The notes under the pieces were generated by a model. The model did not search any database and was not told where the DNA came from. It saw nothing but the letters and a program-made list of their open reading frames with translations. A stretch of DNA of 64,000 nucleotides from Dermanyssus gallinae (lineage: Eukaryota > Arthropoda > Arachnida > Mesostigmata > Dermanyssidae). The translations under genes and the position numbers were made by a program. Positions 11,061 to 21,652 of this stretch are shown here, in pieces. The DNA lies in NCBI GenBank assembly GCA_003439945.1, contig QVRM01005395.1, positions 205,001 to 269,000 of the forward strand. The letters run 5' to 3'. Position 1 is the first letter of the stretch; each line of letters begins with the position of its first letter.

Positions 11061-12419
11061 AGCCGGTAACGCTTGTTTTTGGAACGCAAGTGCCGGACAG
11101 AGAACAGTTATTGAAGAGCTAGCACGAAACAGTTAGCCGTTTATAGCGGAGTTACATAAATATTAAAGTGAACATGGAAATGAAAATAGAATGTTCTGAT
11201 TGGTCGGGCCTTATGCTCGCATAGATGAAAAACAGCCTTCTAAAGATGTATTTCGATAACTTGGCACGGTTACCTTCACTAGACATGTAAGGATAGCCGT
11301 CTAGTATATCTGGGCGTAACAATAAGGTTCAAGAACGACTCCGCTCGTAGTTACAAACCAATGGGATTTATTCACACACACACGGAATAATCGACCAAAA
11401 CGCACTGCGCGTGCTCTATGACTTGCCGTTTCGATAACTTGAGATCATCTCCCCTCTCCTCCTATTAGTTCAGCATTGCAGCCGCTGCTGCTTTGTACTT
11501 ACTGCCAGTGACCACAAGAGGGCGTTCATCAAATCAAACTTGTAGCGCAACACACTCAATGCTCTCCCCATACAAATATGCCCTCATTATACTTCTTACA
11601 GATATGAGTGCGATTTGTGCCGATACCTGCTAGTAGGCTCTGCGTGAGCAGTAGAAAATAGAACCAGGCTGAAGTCACCAGCCTTTCTAGCAATTTGTAC
11701 GGGGACGGCAAGTTAAAGTAGTAAAAGCCACTGACGAGGTTGCCAATACAAATGTCTATCTCACCAAGAGGCGGAATGACATGCACTAGCCGTAGTGTGA
11801 ACGCAAGGGGCATTCTGTACAGCCACCAGTATGCTCCGGACATGGGTTTCATCAGGCGGGAGACCGTTGTGCCCTTGTCGGCTCTGCTCGCAGGGATGCC
11901 CTATGTACTAGGCGAATTGCTATCGACGGTTCATCTTCTTTTCATTTTCTTGCCCAGAGGTTGGACGCTAAGGAGCCTTGAGGAATAGAGACAGTTGCAT
12001 TGAATTTATATTACATGTGTTTGCCCTAACGACATTGTAAACTCAAATTACTTGCAAAACAAACCTGAACAAGCAAACTATGTACAAAAGCCGAACGGTT
12101 TTATAATTAAAGTTTCTGCGTTTGCAACATGTGTGGTGAATGTGATATTGGGAGCTATCAAATACTTGTATGGAGGCAAATTTATGAACTGTCCTTGTCA
12201 TACAAAGTAATATTCTATTTCGCGAGACTCGTCGCATTGAAATATGACTACCGTCTACCACTTTTCATATATTTTCTTTTTTTAACGCTCTGACAACCAC
12301 ATTTTAGACGCTCGTAATGGGCTAAGTTGCCTGTGGCACGATATCGTCTAAATGCATCTATCGTCATCGCGTTCTCGTACTGGAATTATATAGGCTTTCT
12401 CCAGCAGAGGTATGTAGCA
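11061..12419. other. No recognisable gene
   Basis: Overlapping open frames on both strands (11556-11988) have no family resemblance I can name. The rest looks like ordinary intergenic DNA. Confidence 0.4.
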
Positions 12420-12556
12420 GCACGGCAATGACAACCACGTCCAACAAATACAACCAGCACGGCCGGGGCTCGAACTAGCGACGTTTTGCCAACCGTGGTT
12501 GCAATGGCAATGCCCCGTTTCGAACCGCGTTAACCGCCTAAGCCACCGCCACTACA
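12420..12556 (-). mobile_element. tRNA-derived SINE copy
   Basis: On the minus strand there is a perfect RNA polymerase III box A (TGGCTTAGGCGG, plus positions 12534-12545). About 57 bases downstream is a near-perfect box B (AGTTCGAGCCC, 12466-12476). Both lie in a tRNA-like context with the spacing of a tRNA-related promoter. The body (a GTTAAC, GGGGCATTGCCATTGCAACC type stretch) recurs at 60980-61200 and more weakly at 63400-63565, so it is a dispersed family rather than a tRNA gene. It abuts a (TA)n tract and then the mariner at 12586. Confidence 0.6.
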
Positions 12557-12585
12557 AATAATATATATATATATATATATATATA

Positions 12586-13183
12586 CAGGGTGTTGCAGAA
12601 ATTTTTCATAATAGAATATACAAATTGTAGAGCTCGTTAAAGCAAATATTTTTTCCAATGGAACATGGTCTCTGAGAAGTCTTGTTTCGGAGTGAGAGCG
12701 AAATTACTACAATTTGTGACACTAGTGTTTTTGCCCGACATAGGAGCATAAAATGTGCTGTTGCGAGACAACCATCCTCCTATACAGAAACTAAACACAC
12801 TGTCGGGTTCGTGAGAAAATTCTGCTTCTTCCGAAGAATATACAAGACCGGTCAGAAGATGCGACACGGTCGTTTAGAAGAGAATTCGTCAAAAATGAAG
12901 TTTTTTATTAGCTTTCACGCCAAATACTTCAGAATCACAACCCTACGACCACCCACGTGTTCAAAGCTAACATATTCAGCAAATGCGCATTTCATGACGA
13001 TCATTTTGGTACCAAACCTATGGCAATGCGAGCTGTGGTTGCGGAGCAATTAAGATTTTTCGGCGAACATGTCGAGATTGGATGCATGCATAAATTACCT
13101 ACTCAGATACACCACTCGTCAGCGCTCTAGAAAAAACACACCACTATTTATTATCTTACAGTAACTGCTCGAACGTGTTTCCG
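12586..13183 (+). repeat. Left terminal inverted repeat of the mariner-like element
   Basis: It is nearly identical to the reverse complement of 14872-15471, differing at scattered bases (for example near 12775 and 12935). It includes the transposase stop codon and final codons. It also carries a 123-residue chance frame on the plus strand, mirrored by the frame on the minus strand at 15003-15302. Confidence 0.9.
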
Positions 13184-14234
13184 TCAGCCTCTATACACTT
13201 TTGGTAGCGCCTGCAGAGATTTTGTTGGACTTTTTTAAATATGTCAGGCGTTGCTCGAACGGCATCAGCAGCGAGGTTTATCCTGGCGACCAGCTCCTCA
13301 CATGATTCGACGGGACTCCTGTAGACTAGATTCTTTAAATGGCCCCAAAGAAAAAAATCGAGAACTGTTAAATCAGGCGATCGCGGTGGCCAAGCAATCG
13401 GCCCGCCCGGCCAATCCACCGATTCTCGAAGGCCTCGTTGAGGTAATCGCGCACCGCAGTGGTGGAGTGCGGTGGCGCTCCGTCGTGCTGGAACCACATC
13501 CTCTCGCGAACACCTTCTGGAACGCCTTCCAACAGTCCTGGTAAGATTTCACGCAGGAATGTACGGTATGCTTCTCCACCCAACCTGTTAGGAAGTATGT
13601 GTGGCCCTATGAGGTAGTTGTTCACCATGCCAGCCCACACATTCACAGAGAATTGACTCTGGCGTCCACGCTGGCGAGTCACACGCGGGTTCACGCTTGC
13701 CCAATCATGGATGTTGTGACTATTAAACACACCGCCTTGTGTAAAGCAAGCTTCATCGGTGAAAAGCACAAGGGCAGGGAAATCCGCATCGGCTTCTACT
13801 TTCTGCAGAAACCAGCTACAGAAGTCAAACCGTTGTTTGTAGTCTGGATTTTGCAAAGCTTGAACCTGCTGCCGTCGGTACGGGTGTAGTCGTTCGGCTC
13901 TTAGTACCCTGTGGACGGTACTGTAACTTGCACCAACGTTTCGGGCCACTTCCCTTGTGCTTGCTGAAGAACGATCGGCTATTGCTTGAAGGATGCGTTC
14001 TTCCGTGGCTGGTGTTCTTGCTGTCCTAGGTCTTCCAGCGTCGTAGTGACGGCCATGGTACGATCCAGTTTCACGTACGTGACGATGTATGTTCGCAAAC
14101 GTGTTAATACTTGGTAAGTGTCTATCCGGATAACGCATCTGGTATAGCCGTTGCGCCTGGCATGCGTTATACCCTGCCTCAACATAAATGTGAGAGATGT
14201 CAGCTTTCTCTTTATCTGCGTACCGGACCATCAC
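13156..14234 (-). pseudogene. Mariner/Tc1-superfamily transposase, one frameshift
   Basis: This is a DDE/D transposase of about 359 residues that would cut and paste the surrounding element. From Met at 14234 come an N-terminal helix-turn-helix domain (about residues 1-115, with the linker GRPRTARTP), then the catalytic domain. First Asp: FTDEACFT. Second Asp: FQHDGAPPHS. Third Asp: WPPRSPDLTVLDFFLWG. Counting across the break gives about 41 residues between the second and third Asp, so it looks like a DD41D-type mariner relative. A one-base indel near 13400-13412 moves the third Asp and C-terminus (to 13156) into another frame. All three catalytic acids are otherwise present. Confidence 0.88.
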
Positions 14235-14871
14235 GATACAGTAACAATAACGATTTTAACAGAGAGAACAATACATACACAGGGATACGTCTCGCACGTA
14301 GCACAATCGCAAAGAAGATGGCACTGGACCGGTCTTCTCTCGGTCTATTTATTCACTCCAGAAACTCGAATGTTTCACCGGTGTTCTTTGCTGATTGGTC
14401 GATTCGGGCACGCATCATGGTAGCGCAGGTTGTTTCCAATGTTTATGACTCCTGTGGGGCGCTTATGGATGCCTGATGATGATGACATAGATGTTGTGGT
14501 TAGATCGCGATATAGAAGCGGTGGCGAAGATGCATCGATGTAGGTAACATGAGACTGAGCGGGCCTATTTCGGTGTTGTTGATGATGGCGTCAATGTTGT
14601 GGCTGTGGCGCGACAGGTCGGCAGTAGTGAACGTGCTATGATGCCGTTAGCATGTGGCTGAGCAGCCTAAATCGGCGTTGTTTATGATGGTGTCAATGCG
14701 TTCTGTCGGCTGTTGTGTCATCTTACTGGCGCCGTTCTGTATCAACATATAGTAGGTGGTTGTTCTGTTATTGTGGATAGCTTCGTCACACGATCACATC
14801 GATATGGCCTCCGAAAGAGTGGAGCACTAGAATGAGAGAAGTGAGTTCAACCGATTCAGCCGAAATGCTCG

Positions 14872-15468
14872 CGGAAACACGTTCGAGCAGTTACTGTAAG
14901 ATAATAAATAGTGGTGTGTTTTTTTCTAGAGCGCTGACGAGTGGTGTATCTGAGTAGGTAATTTATGCATGCATCCAATCTCGACATGTTCGCCGAAAAA
15001 TCTTAATTGCTCCGCAACCACAGCTCGCATTGCCATAGGTTTGGTACCAAAATGATCGTCATGAAATGCGCATTTGCTGAATATGTTAGCTTTGAACATG
15101 TGGGTGGTCGTAGGGTTATGATTCTGAAGTATTTGGCGTGAAAGCTAATAAAAAACTTCATTTTTGACGAATTCTCTTCTAAACGACCGTGTCGCATCTT
15201 CTGACCGGTCTTGTATATTCTTCGGAAGAAGCAGAATTTTCTCACGAACCCGACAGTGTGTTTAGTTTCTGTATAGGAGGACTGGTTGTCTCGCAACAGC
15301 ACATTTTATGCTCCTATGTCGGGCAAAAACACTAGTGTCACAAATTGTAGTAATTTCGCTCTCACTCCGAAACAAGACTTCTCAGAGACCATGTTTCATT
15401 GGAAAAAATATTTGCTTTAACGAGCTCTACAATTTGTATATTCTATTATGAAAAATTTCTGCAACACC

Positions 15469-15471
<3 letters not shown>
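14872..15471 (-). repeat. Right terminal inverted repeat of the mariner-like element
   Basis: This is the inverted partner of 12586-13183. It carries a duplicate, non-functional copy of the last codons of the transposase gene (14872-14900 region), followed by the common outer sequence ending GCAACACCCTG before the (TA)n tract. Confidence 0.9.
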
Positions 15472-15510
<39 letters not shown>

Positions 15511-15689
15511 ACATACATACGGTGTATAAATGCAAAATTACTAGCTATTGTAGCAACCAAACCGGTTGAAAAATGAATATGTCGCCGTCGATTCACGCGC
15601 GGGCGCTTGCGAATAAGAGAAGAGAGAAGCGTGTGGGGACATCGTGGCGTTTCCATTGCAAAAATTGACGACTGAGTAGCAGCGAGGTG

Positions 15690-16070
15690 TTACCGTATCA
15701 ACATCGGTGTGAGCTACTCACGGAGGGAGTAATTCTGCCCCACGATAACGCGCGTTCACACGTCTTCAGAGTCACTCGAAGTGTACAGGCCAAGTTCAAC
15801 TGGGACCAGCTTGAGCATCCGTCGCACAATTTGTCTTGTGACCTCCATTAGTTTGGTCCGCTACACAAGTACTTCAAAGGGAGGCGGCGCTTCAGCTCGG
15901 ACGACAATCTGACAGTTACCGAGGACCGGCTTTTGTCACAGCCACAAGAGATCTAGTAACCAAGAACCTTTCGGCTTGTGAAGCAGTGAGATAATTGTGC
16001 TCAGGCCCTGGCGATTACTTTTGAATAAAGATTTCAATTAGACTGACAGTTCGTACCTTTCCATTAGAAC
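15690..16070 (+). pseudogene. Second mariner transposase relic, C-terminal half
   Basis: The plus strand reads GVILPHDNARSHVFRVTRSVQAKFNWDQL. It continues to a worn counterpart of the SPDL...D box, then FGPLHKYFKGRRRFSSDDN and LLSQPQE. This is a mariner type with the LLHDNARPH...KFxWxxLxHPPYSPDL...CDFHxFGPLKxxLxGxRFxSDD pattern. The third catalytic region is degraded and a stop interrupts it. It differs from the element at 12586-15471, against which it lies. Confidence 0.7.
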
Positions 16071-17029
16071 ACCCCTCATCGAATATACATTCATATATAT
16101 ATATTTGTAGTATCTACCACCCTAACGACCGGACGGCGACCGTTACGAGTTCGCTAGTCTTTGGCTCAAACAACACAAGTCCTCTGCCTGGTTCGCACCA
16201 ACGACTACTGATTTATTTATTGTCCTGCTTCCTTATATATATATCACAGATTTACCCGCGCATTTAGTAACTTCCCGCGCCTTCGCTACTGGTGTGGCGG
16301 CATCCTCTATTTGGCGCCCTGTATTTAGTTTGCTTCAGCATTGCCGCCAACAGACGATATATATGCCCGCTCTGCTTAACGGACGCTGCATTCTCCCCCC
16401 TTCACCGGCTTGTTTCGAATTCGGTCCCATCTTCACCCACGAACTCCCGTAGCCGGCTCGGTGCGAGTCTCATCCGGGGTCGCTCATTGGGTCGCGTAAC
16501 ATATATAGGCCAAGGCTATTTAGCGGCACAGCTATTGGTCTTGCAGTCGACAGGTCATGTTATCAAATTCGGAATCGTCTATTCATGTATTAGTTTTCAG
16601 GGGCCCCAATTTAGGTAAAATTGATACTCGATTTGTTAACAATCGCACATAACCCATAAGCTTGTCGGTAGTTTGAGGAGAAGTGAAGTAACCCTCTTGA
16701 TTCGTTCCCATGGCAGTATTGAGGTTGCTCCCTGGTACGCCTCTGCCGCTGACTTAACCTCTTGGTGCTGCTACAGCAATTGTGTCTCCGCACTACACTG
16801 TCCATGAATCAGTAAAATCACACGAAATACTCAATCGCAGTTGGTCCCGTCTACCACAGCGACTCATCACTGCTTGTGTCGCCTGGCTTAAAATATGGGG
16901 AAGTATTTCGTGCTCTAATGCAAAACAAATTCTCCGTGGACTGCTTGCGATCGTCTTTGTACTGACGATATTACGTCGTATAGACCCGAGTTAAAATTTA
17001 GCACCGTAGCGTTAATAAGGATCAATGCA
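16071..17029. other. No convincing gene; possible LTR-like debris
   Basis: A TGGCGCCC octamer at 16313-16320 looks like the start of a lysine-tRNA primer binding site, and a TATATAT box lies near 16500. No matching LTR pair or gag/pol frame was seen, so I leave it unassigned. Confidence 0.3.
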
Positions 17030-17160
17030 CATTGGACGATCTCACGAATCTCGACAAGATTAAGTTTTTTCAGAGAAGAGCACTTTGGCTGTTCAAAACT
17101 GCCTCATCTACGCTGGCGCTGCACATGTACAACGAAATTACGCTAACAGAAAACCTAGAT
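17030..17160 (+). pseudogene. Possible LINE reverse-transcriptase tail fragment
   Basis: A plus frame reads LDDLTNLDKIKFFQRRALWLFKTASS in two parts. It is similar in style to the post-RT segment of non-LTR elements (xxLxxLxxxQRRALRxIFKT). It is short, without supporting motifs on either side. Confidence 0.3.
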
Positions 17161-18099
17161 ATCGCAGTTACTAGATCTACCGCACACCCTCGTAGCATAC
17201 ACACAACACAGAGAAAGTGGAACTAAAGTTTGTGACTCAAAATTCTACAGATGAACCTGCTTTTCTTATCAGCAGGTGGAAAGAAGCTCTGCAGCAAAAC
17301 AAAGCAGTGATATATAAAATTGACCTAGCGTAATGTATCACTTGTACGTCTGTTACAACAAAAAAAAAAGCTTCCAAATGAACGACTGTGTTGATTTGGA
17401 TATTGGATACCAAATTCATGAAATTGATTCCAATAATGATGAGTAAACTACATCGATCAAGATTTTCGTTAAGGACGCACGCATTCGTGTCCAGTTCCGT
17501 ATTGGAGAGGTTGTGTGGAGACCGACGTTTAAAGCATGTGAAATTACTGACTACTTCCCAACGATTTCGTTGTCGTTCTGATACACCGGTTAAGAACTAC
17601 TCTGCGGCATCTGACCAAGTTAACAATGTTGATTTTCTCTTCATCTAAACGGATCTCATCGAAACGTCGTTTTCAGCCTACCCAGAAAATGGTTTTGTTC
17701 TTAAGCTTTGCCGGGCCGTTGCCATAAACAGAAAGCAGCATGCAAACACAACGTTCTTACATCGGTCTGAAACATCTTAGCCTCTTTATGTGGCTTCTAT
17801 AGGTACGGCCATTGGGGCACTTTGGCAAGGTTCGTCAGAAGACAAAATCGAATTTCACTTGTTGTTGTTGTCGATCATGTTGGCTGGTAGGTGACTGCTA
17901 TATGCCAATATTTCGTTATTTTCCTTTTAGCCATGTCATAGCGGGTTCACATTTTCTGTACGCCTTTCAAAGATGTGTACTGCAGCGACGGGACAGTGCT
18001 TTAACTGCTTTACCGATCAAGAAGGCAAACACATTTATATTCAATAGAGTTGACACTTTTCTCGTCATTTTTTTTGCAGTTGTTATGGAGTTCTGTGAC
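17161..18099. other. No recognisable gene
   Basis: This is intergenic-looking DNA. The frame at 17388-17648 matches nothing known to me. Confidence 0.4.
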
Positions 18100-18245
18100 C
18101 CATAATCTATGTGCTGAGCACTGCGTCGTGGCCGTGAAGTGACCCTCTGTATCACATACATAGCATCTGATGCTGATCGTACATCCCTTTGGGACGTGCC
18201 CTTGCATTTGAGGCATCGAGGTTGAGTTGTCGCGCTGCAGTGCAG
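18100..18245 (-). pseudogene. Retroelement zinc-knuckle (gag-like) fragment
   Basis: The minus strand, across one frameshift, reads RCLKCKGHVPKGC and then IRCYVCDTEGHFTATTQC. These are two adjacent Cys-rich knuckles in the tandem arrangement of LINE ORF1 or retrotransposon gag nucleocapsid domains. The second has CX2CX4HX6C spacing instead of the usual final X4. It is too short to assign further. Confidence 0.45.
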
Positions 18246-18249
18246 TCCC

Positions 18250-19299
18250 TGGTCGAAAAGTGAAAACCCGGACATGATGAACGTTGACTAAAAACTAGAA
18301 CATAAAACTCTGAGAGCTTTTGAGACTTTTTGGTCGACTCGTCGGCACCAGGTTCAGCCAAGATGTATATTAGAATGTCACTGGCTTAGAAGCAATTGTG
18401 GTTTCTCGGGGGGTATCTTAGCCCCTGAGTAAGCCCTTTGGGAATGTATTTGGTCTCAAATAAGCTTTCTGACTATGACAGTCTTAGTCTGTTTGTAGGG
18501 AGTTGCCAGTTGTATCAGAACCGGCCTTTCGCACAAGCAGGATTTCGCTGAAGCTGTTTTTCTATATAATGTTTGCAATATTCGTTTACTATTTTCGTTT
18601 TGTTTTTACTAGGCCTGTTTCAAGTGCGATCAGCGGATGCTTGAGACATCTCATTAGAGACATACGCTAAATAGAGGACAAGAAGATGTTGTTCCAAACA
18701 CCAACCGCTGGACAATATCTTTTATACAAGTTTTACTCACAAGAAGAAGTCTGAGTACTACTAGAGGAAGCCTGCCGATAAATCTACCCTAAGATGGCCA
18801 ATTACCCCCGTGTTACTGGTGAAATAGCCAGATTGCCGAACTGCAAAGAACCTGCCAGCACTTGCGTTTAGTTGAACGTTCCGCAGAGTAAGGCACCAAA
18901 ATGCGTCACGCACAACCGTGGTCAAAGTTGTGGGCCAAGATGCGGCTTCCGAAAGCAGTACACTTACTCTTGCAGAACCACCCAAATGATCTGTGATATG
19001 AATATATGATAATATAATGATGTGTGTGATATGAATATATGATAATATAATATAATGATAAAATATGAATGATAAAATACTCGCGAGCAGAGACTACTCT
19101 TAGCTCTACACCAAAACTCGGTAAACCGCATGGAAACTCTTCGGCATACCGCTCTATAAGATGCTTCCCTGCCTATTCAAAAGTCCTATAAAAATAAATG
19201 CGTCAAAGCAGGCGATTCACACGCTTCTGTGGGACGCCGCAAACAACTCAGTTGCTTACAAACGTGTAACACCTTATCTTATCGACGTATCCTAGCCTT
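18250..19299. other. No recognisable gene
   Basis: This is AT-rich spacer with a short direct repeat around 18995-19060 (gatatgaatatatgataatata, present twice). No protein family was recognised. Confidence 0.4.
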
Positions 19300-19740
19300 G
19301 TATATAGAACACTGAGCATCTACTTGCGAAAACATGGACTATGCAATCACAGCCGGCATCTCCCAGGTGTCCGTATTGGGGCCAAGCTTTGGTCTCAAAT
19401 CGGCTTCACAGAAACGGCAGGAATTATTTTAAACGGCCAGAACGGTCATAACTTTTGTCCGAAGGTAGTGCTGGAATCTGGCAATTGCTTTAGGATGCAA
19501 GCTGCATAGAGCTCCATTTGTGGCACGACTCCAAACAAACAGCAAGAAAGGCTGACAATCACTAAGACCAGCTTGCATCGAAGGACCACTATCGCTGGAA
19601 GGAAAATCACTTTTATCCATACCTCAGTCTATGTCATTACCTCAGTCTATGCCGACAACACGGCGATCCCAATGGAGTGGAGAATCAGTGGAGCACGACT
19701 TGCGCACCTTTAAAAATTTACGTTGCTCTTAGCAGAATTG
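19300..19740 (+). pseudogene. Non-LTR reverse transcriptase fragment
   Basis: The plus strand reads ITAGISQVSVLGPSFG, matching the GxxQGSVLGPxLWN motif of R1/jockey-type reverse transcriptases (QG changed to QV). About 300 bases on, near 19650, another frame gives VYADNTAIPME, matching the catalytic YADDTA motif with the second Asp changed to Asn. Both motifs are in the right order but in different frames, so this is a dead relic. Confidence 0.5.
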
Positions 19741-19840
19741 AATCTTGCTTGAATAGAGTGTTTTTTTTTCTTGATCGGTAAATCGGTTAAATTACTGTCC
19801 TGCCGTTTATAAATGTCATCCTCACTCATAAACAAGACGT

Positions 19841-19975
19841 TTCCGCCCCTTTTTTCATTGGGAAAAATAAATGTCTTGCCGAGTTCTACTAGATATTAAA
19901 CTAATACTCTGTATATTTGCGTTAGCAAGCCCTACAATGTTCTATAACGATCTTCAAAAAAGTCCGAACTCCCCG
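19841..19975 (-). repeat. Diverged mariner end related to the 12586 element
   Basis: The stretch from AAACAAGACG through TTTCATTGGGAAAAATA to CCGAACTCCCCG is recognisably similar to the outer part of the right repeat at 15365-15471. It also ends directly on a (TA)n tract. No transposase is left. Confidence 0.4.
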
Positions 19976-20593
19976 TATATATATATATATATATATATAC
20001 TTTGACGGATTAATTTTATAAATACTTGCAGCATTTGGTTGCCGACCTTACAAAATATTGTGGTTTATGCACCTATTCGAGCAATATTTGTTGTTGGTAT
20101 CCGAGTGCCCAACAGCATTACAAATAATGGAAGCGTGTGACGGAGAGCTATCGGCTAACGTCCTAGCGAGTCCACATCATTTCAGCGGTGTTTTCTTACT
20201 GCTGGGACGTTCTGTCGCGTTCACTTTTATCTTATCTATTCTACTTTACTCTTAAAGTTTAGCTGCTCGATTTAAAAGGCTGTAACGTTAAACGAAATGT
20301 CTACGAACGTCGGCAGAATGGTACGGTGTAGATGGCTTGTGACTCCGATTTTTTGTGTTTGCGTTTGACTTCGATAGGTTACATGATGCGTAAATGATGA
20401 ATACCTACTTCTGGTACAACTATATAATACTTAACGGAAAGTGCGTTTTTAAAAAGCGTTCCTTTACTTCATCTTAAGTCTTGTTCCAACTAAGCCACTG
20501 TCAGGTGGTTCCCTGCAACATGGGCTTCCTCTCTTCAGCCTCAGTTTAGACGGATCGTACATTAAAACGGTCAACACCGCGAGGTGGCCATTG

Positions 20594-20845
20594 TTATTTA
20601 TTGATTCCAGATTTGAGGGCAACTATCAAACTCGGATCGCAAAATACAGCAAATGGGGCTGATGACATTGTCAGGATACTGCCAGTGTCATAAGTTTCAT
20701 TTGTTGGTCCTAGACGAGGACGCCGACGACTCGTAATGACGGCAGCAGATTCAATGTTGTCGTTCTGAACATAAGAATAGGTGTCACTGCCTATTGTGTC
20801 TGCAGAACCGAAGACTGCTGTGGAGAATTTAAGACATTCCGGCAC
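20594..20845 (-). CDS. Unidentified reading frame, possible terminal exon
   Basis: This is an 83-codon minus-strand frame. It contains a coherent stretch (around SRRRPRLGPTNETYDTG) and ends with a TAA that overlaps an AATAAA hexamer (minus strand, about 20592-20600). A TTCTGCAG splice-acceptor-like site lies just inside it. No family was recognised. It could be a last exon, a retroelement scrap or chance. The LTR palindrome is inserted 60-70 bases upstream of it. Confidence 0.2.
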   Translation of the reverse strand: MPECLKFSTAVFGSADTIGSDTYSYVQNDNIESAAVITSRRRPRLGPTNETYDTGSILTMSSAPFAVFCDPSLIVALKSGINK

Positions 20846-20908
20846 TACAATAATAGAGGACTATAGAACAGTCAGCACAGAGGCAGCATTGATCCGCAGG
20901 ATGTCTTG

Positions 20909-20912
20909 GTAT
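20909..20912 (+). repeat. Target site duplication GTAT (left copy)
   Basis: GTAT immediately precedes the first TG of the LTR at 20913. The same GTAT follows the final CA at 24299 (24300-24303). A 4-bp duplication is usual for Ty3/gypsy-type integration. Confidence 0.7.
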
Positions 20913-21584
20913 TGTAACAGAGTTGCCCACAGCAGAGCAACAGAACCGCCAGTCATGGTGGAAACACAGACGACCGATGACAACAGAGAGCCAACCAACC
21001 ATCCAAGACGGTGGGAAATATGCCAATTAGGAGATCGCCACCACCAACAACGACAACAACACCGTAAGGCGACAGACACCTCGACCGACCCCCAACACAT
21101 CACCGAACGTGCATCCCGACTTCTAGAGAATCGTCATGAACCACCGCGCCGAAAACATCATAAACAACCTGACAGACAACCACCCAACTACCCGCGAACG
21201 TCCAGATGGTATGTGCAACATCACTCACGGACCGCGCCACATGCACGGTCTCGACATCATCATCATCATCATCAACAGCGCATCTCGACTGGCGGAGGCG
21301 GCACCACCGAAGACGACGTGCGCGGCCGGGGAGAGGCAGCACATCCAACCAAACAGCGACGCGCTAGAGAAGAGGCAGCATCCTATAACATTATGATTAC
21401 CAGACCGTTTGAGCAAATAAATAGCCAGGGAGAAGGATGGGGAATACGCATTCTGCGTCCGGCTGCCTGACCGATACGAACCTACGCTTTGTGTTGTTTC
21501 TCGCTGTCCGATTCTCGCGTCGTAGTAGCCGCCCGGCTGAGCTACCATCCCCAGTGACTCAGCGTAACAAACAGCATCGTTACA
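20913..21584 (+). repeat. Left LTR (672 bp)
   Basis: It begins TGTAAC and ends GTTACA, the short inverted ends typical of LTRs. It contains an (ATC)n run near 21257-21273 and a TAAATAG-type box near 21417-21423. The sequence starting TTTGGTGGAGC (21585 on) sits where a primer binding site should be. Confidence 0.85.
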
Positions 21585-21652
21585 TTTGGTGGAGCTGCTT
21601 CGATCTCTCTCTACCAGAAGGGCGGCGAACCGACCGAGCGGACGGCGGGCAG

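Larger units (their letters stand above)
12586..15471 (-). mobile_element. Mariner-like element with about 600-bp terminal inverted repeats
   Basis: This is a 2.9 kb DNA transposon. The ends are CAGGGTGTTGC and GCAACACCCTG, each next to TA inside (TA)n tracts, as expected for TA target duplication. Inverted repeats span 12586-13183 and 14872-15471 and are almost identical, implying recent insertion. The single transposase gene runs on the minus strand (13156-14234), and its last codons and stop fall inside the left repeat. One frameshift breaks the transposase, so this copy is probably not autonomous. Confidence 0.9.

Noticed and set aside
11556..11988. Overlapping open frames on both strands
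   Set aside because: No family resemblance on either strand, so likely chance or very decayed element.
12682..13053. 123-residue plus frame repeated at 15003-15302
   Set aside because: It lies in the inverted repeats of the mariner element and its repetition is explained by them. It resembles no protein.
13599..13889. Plus frame opposite the transposase
   Set aside because: Antisense shadow of the transposase coding strand.
16085..16600. LTR retrotransposon suggested by TGGCGCCC and a TATATAT box
   Set aside because: No LTR pair, target duplication or gag/pol frame could be found.
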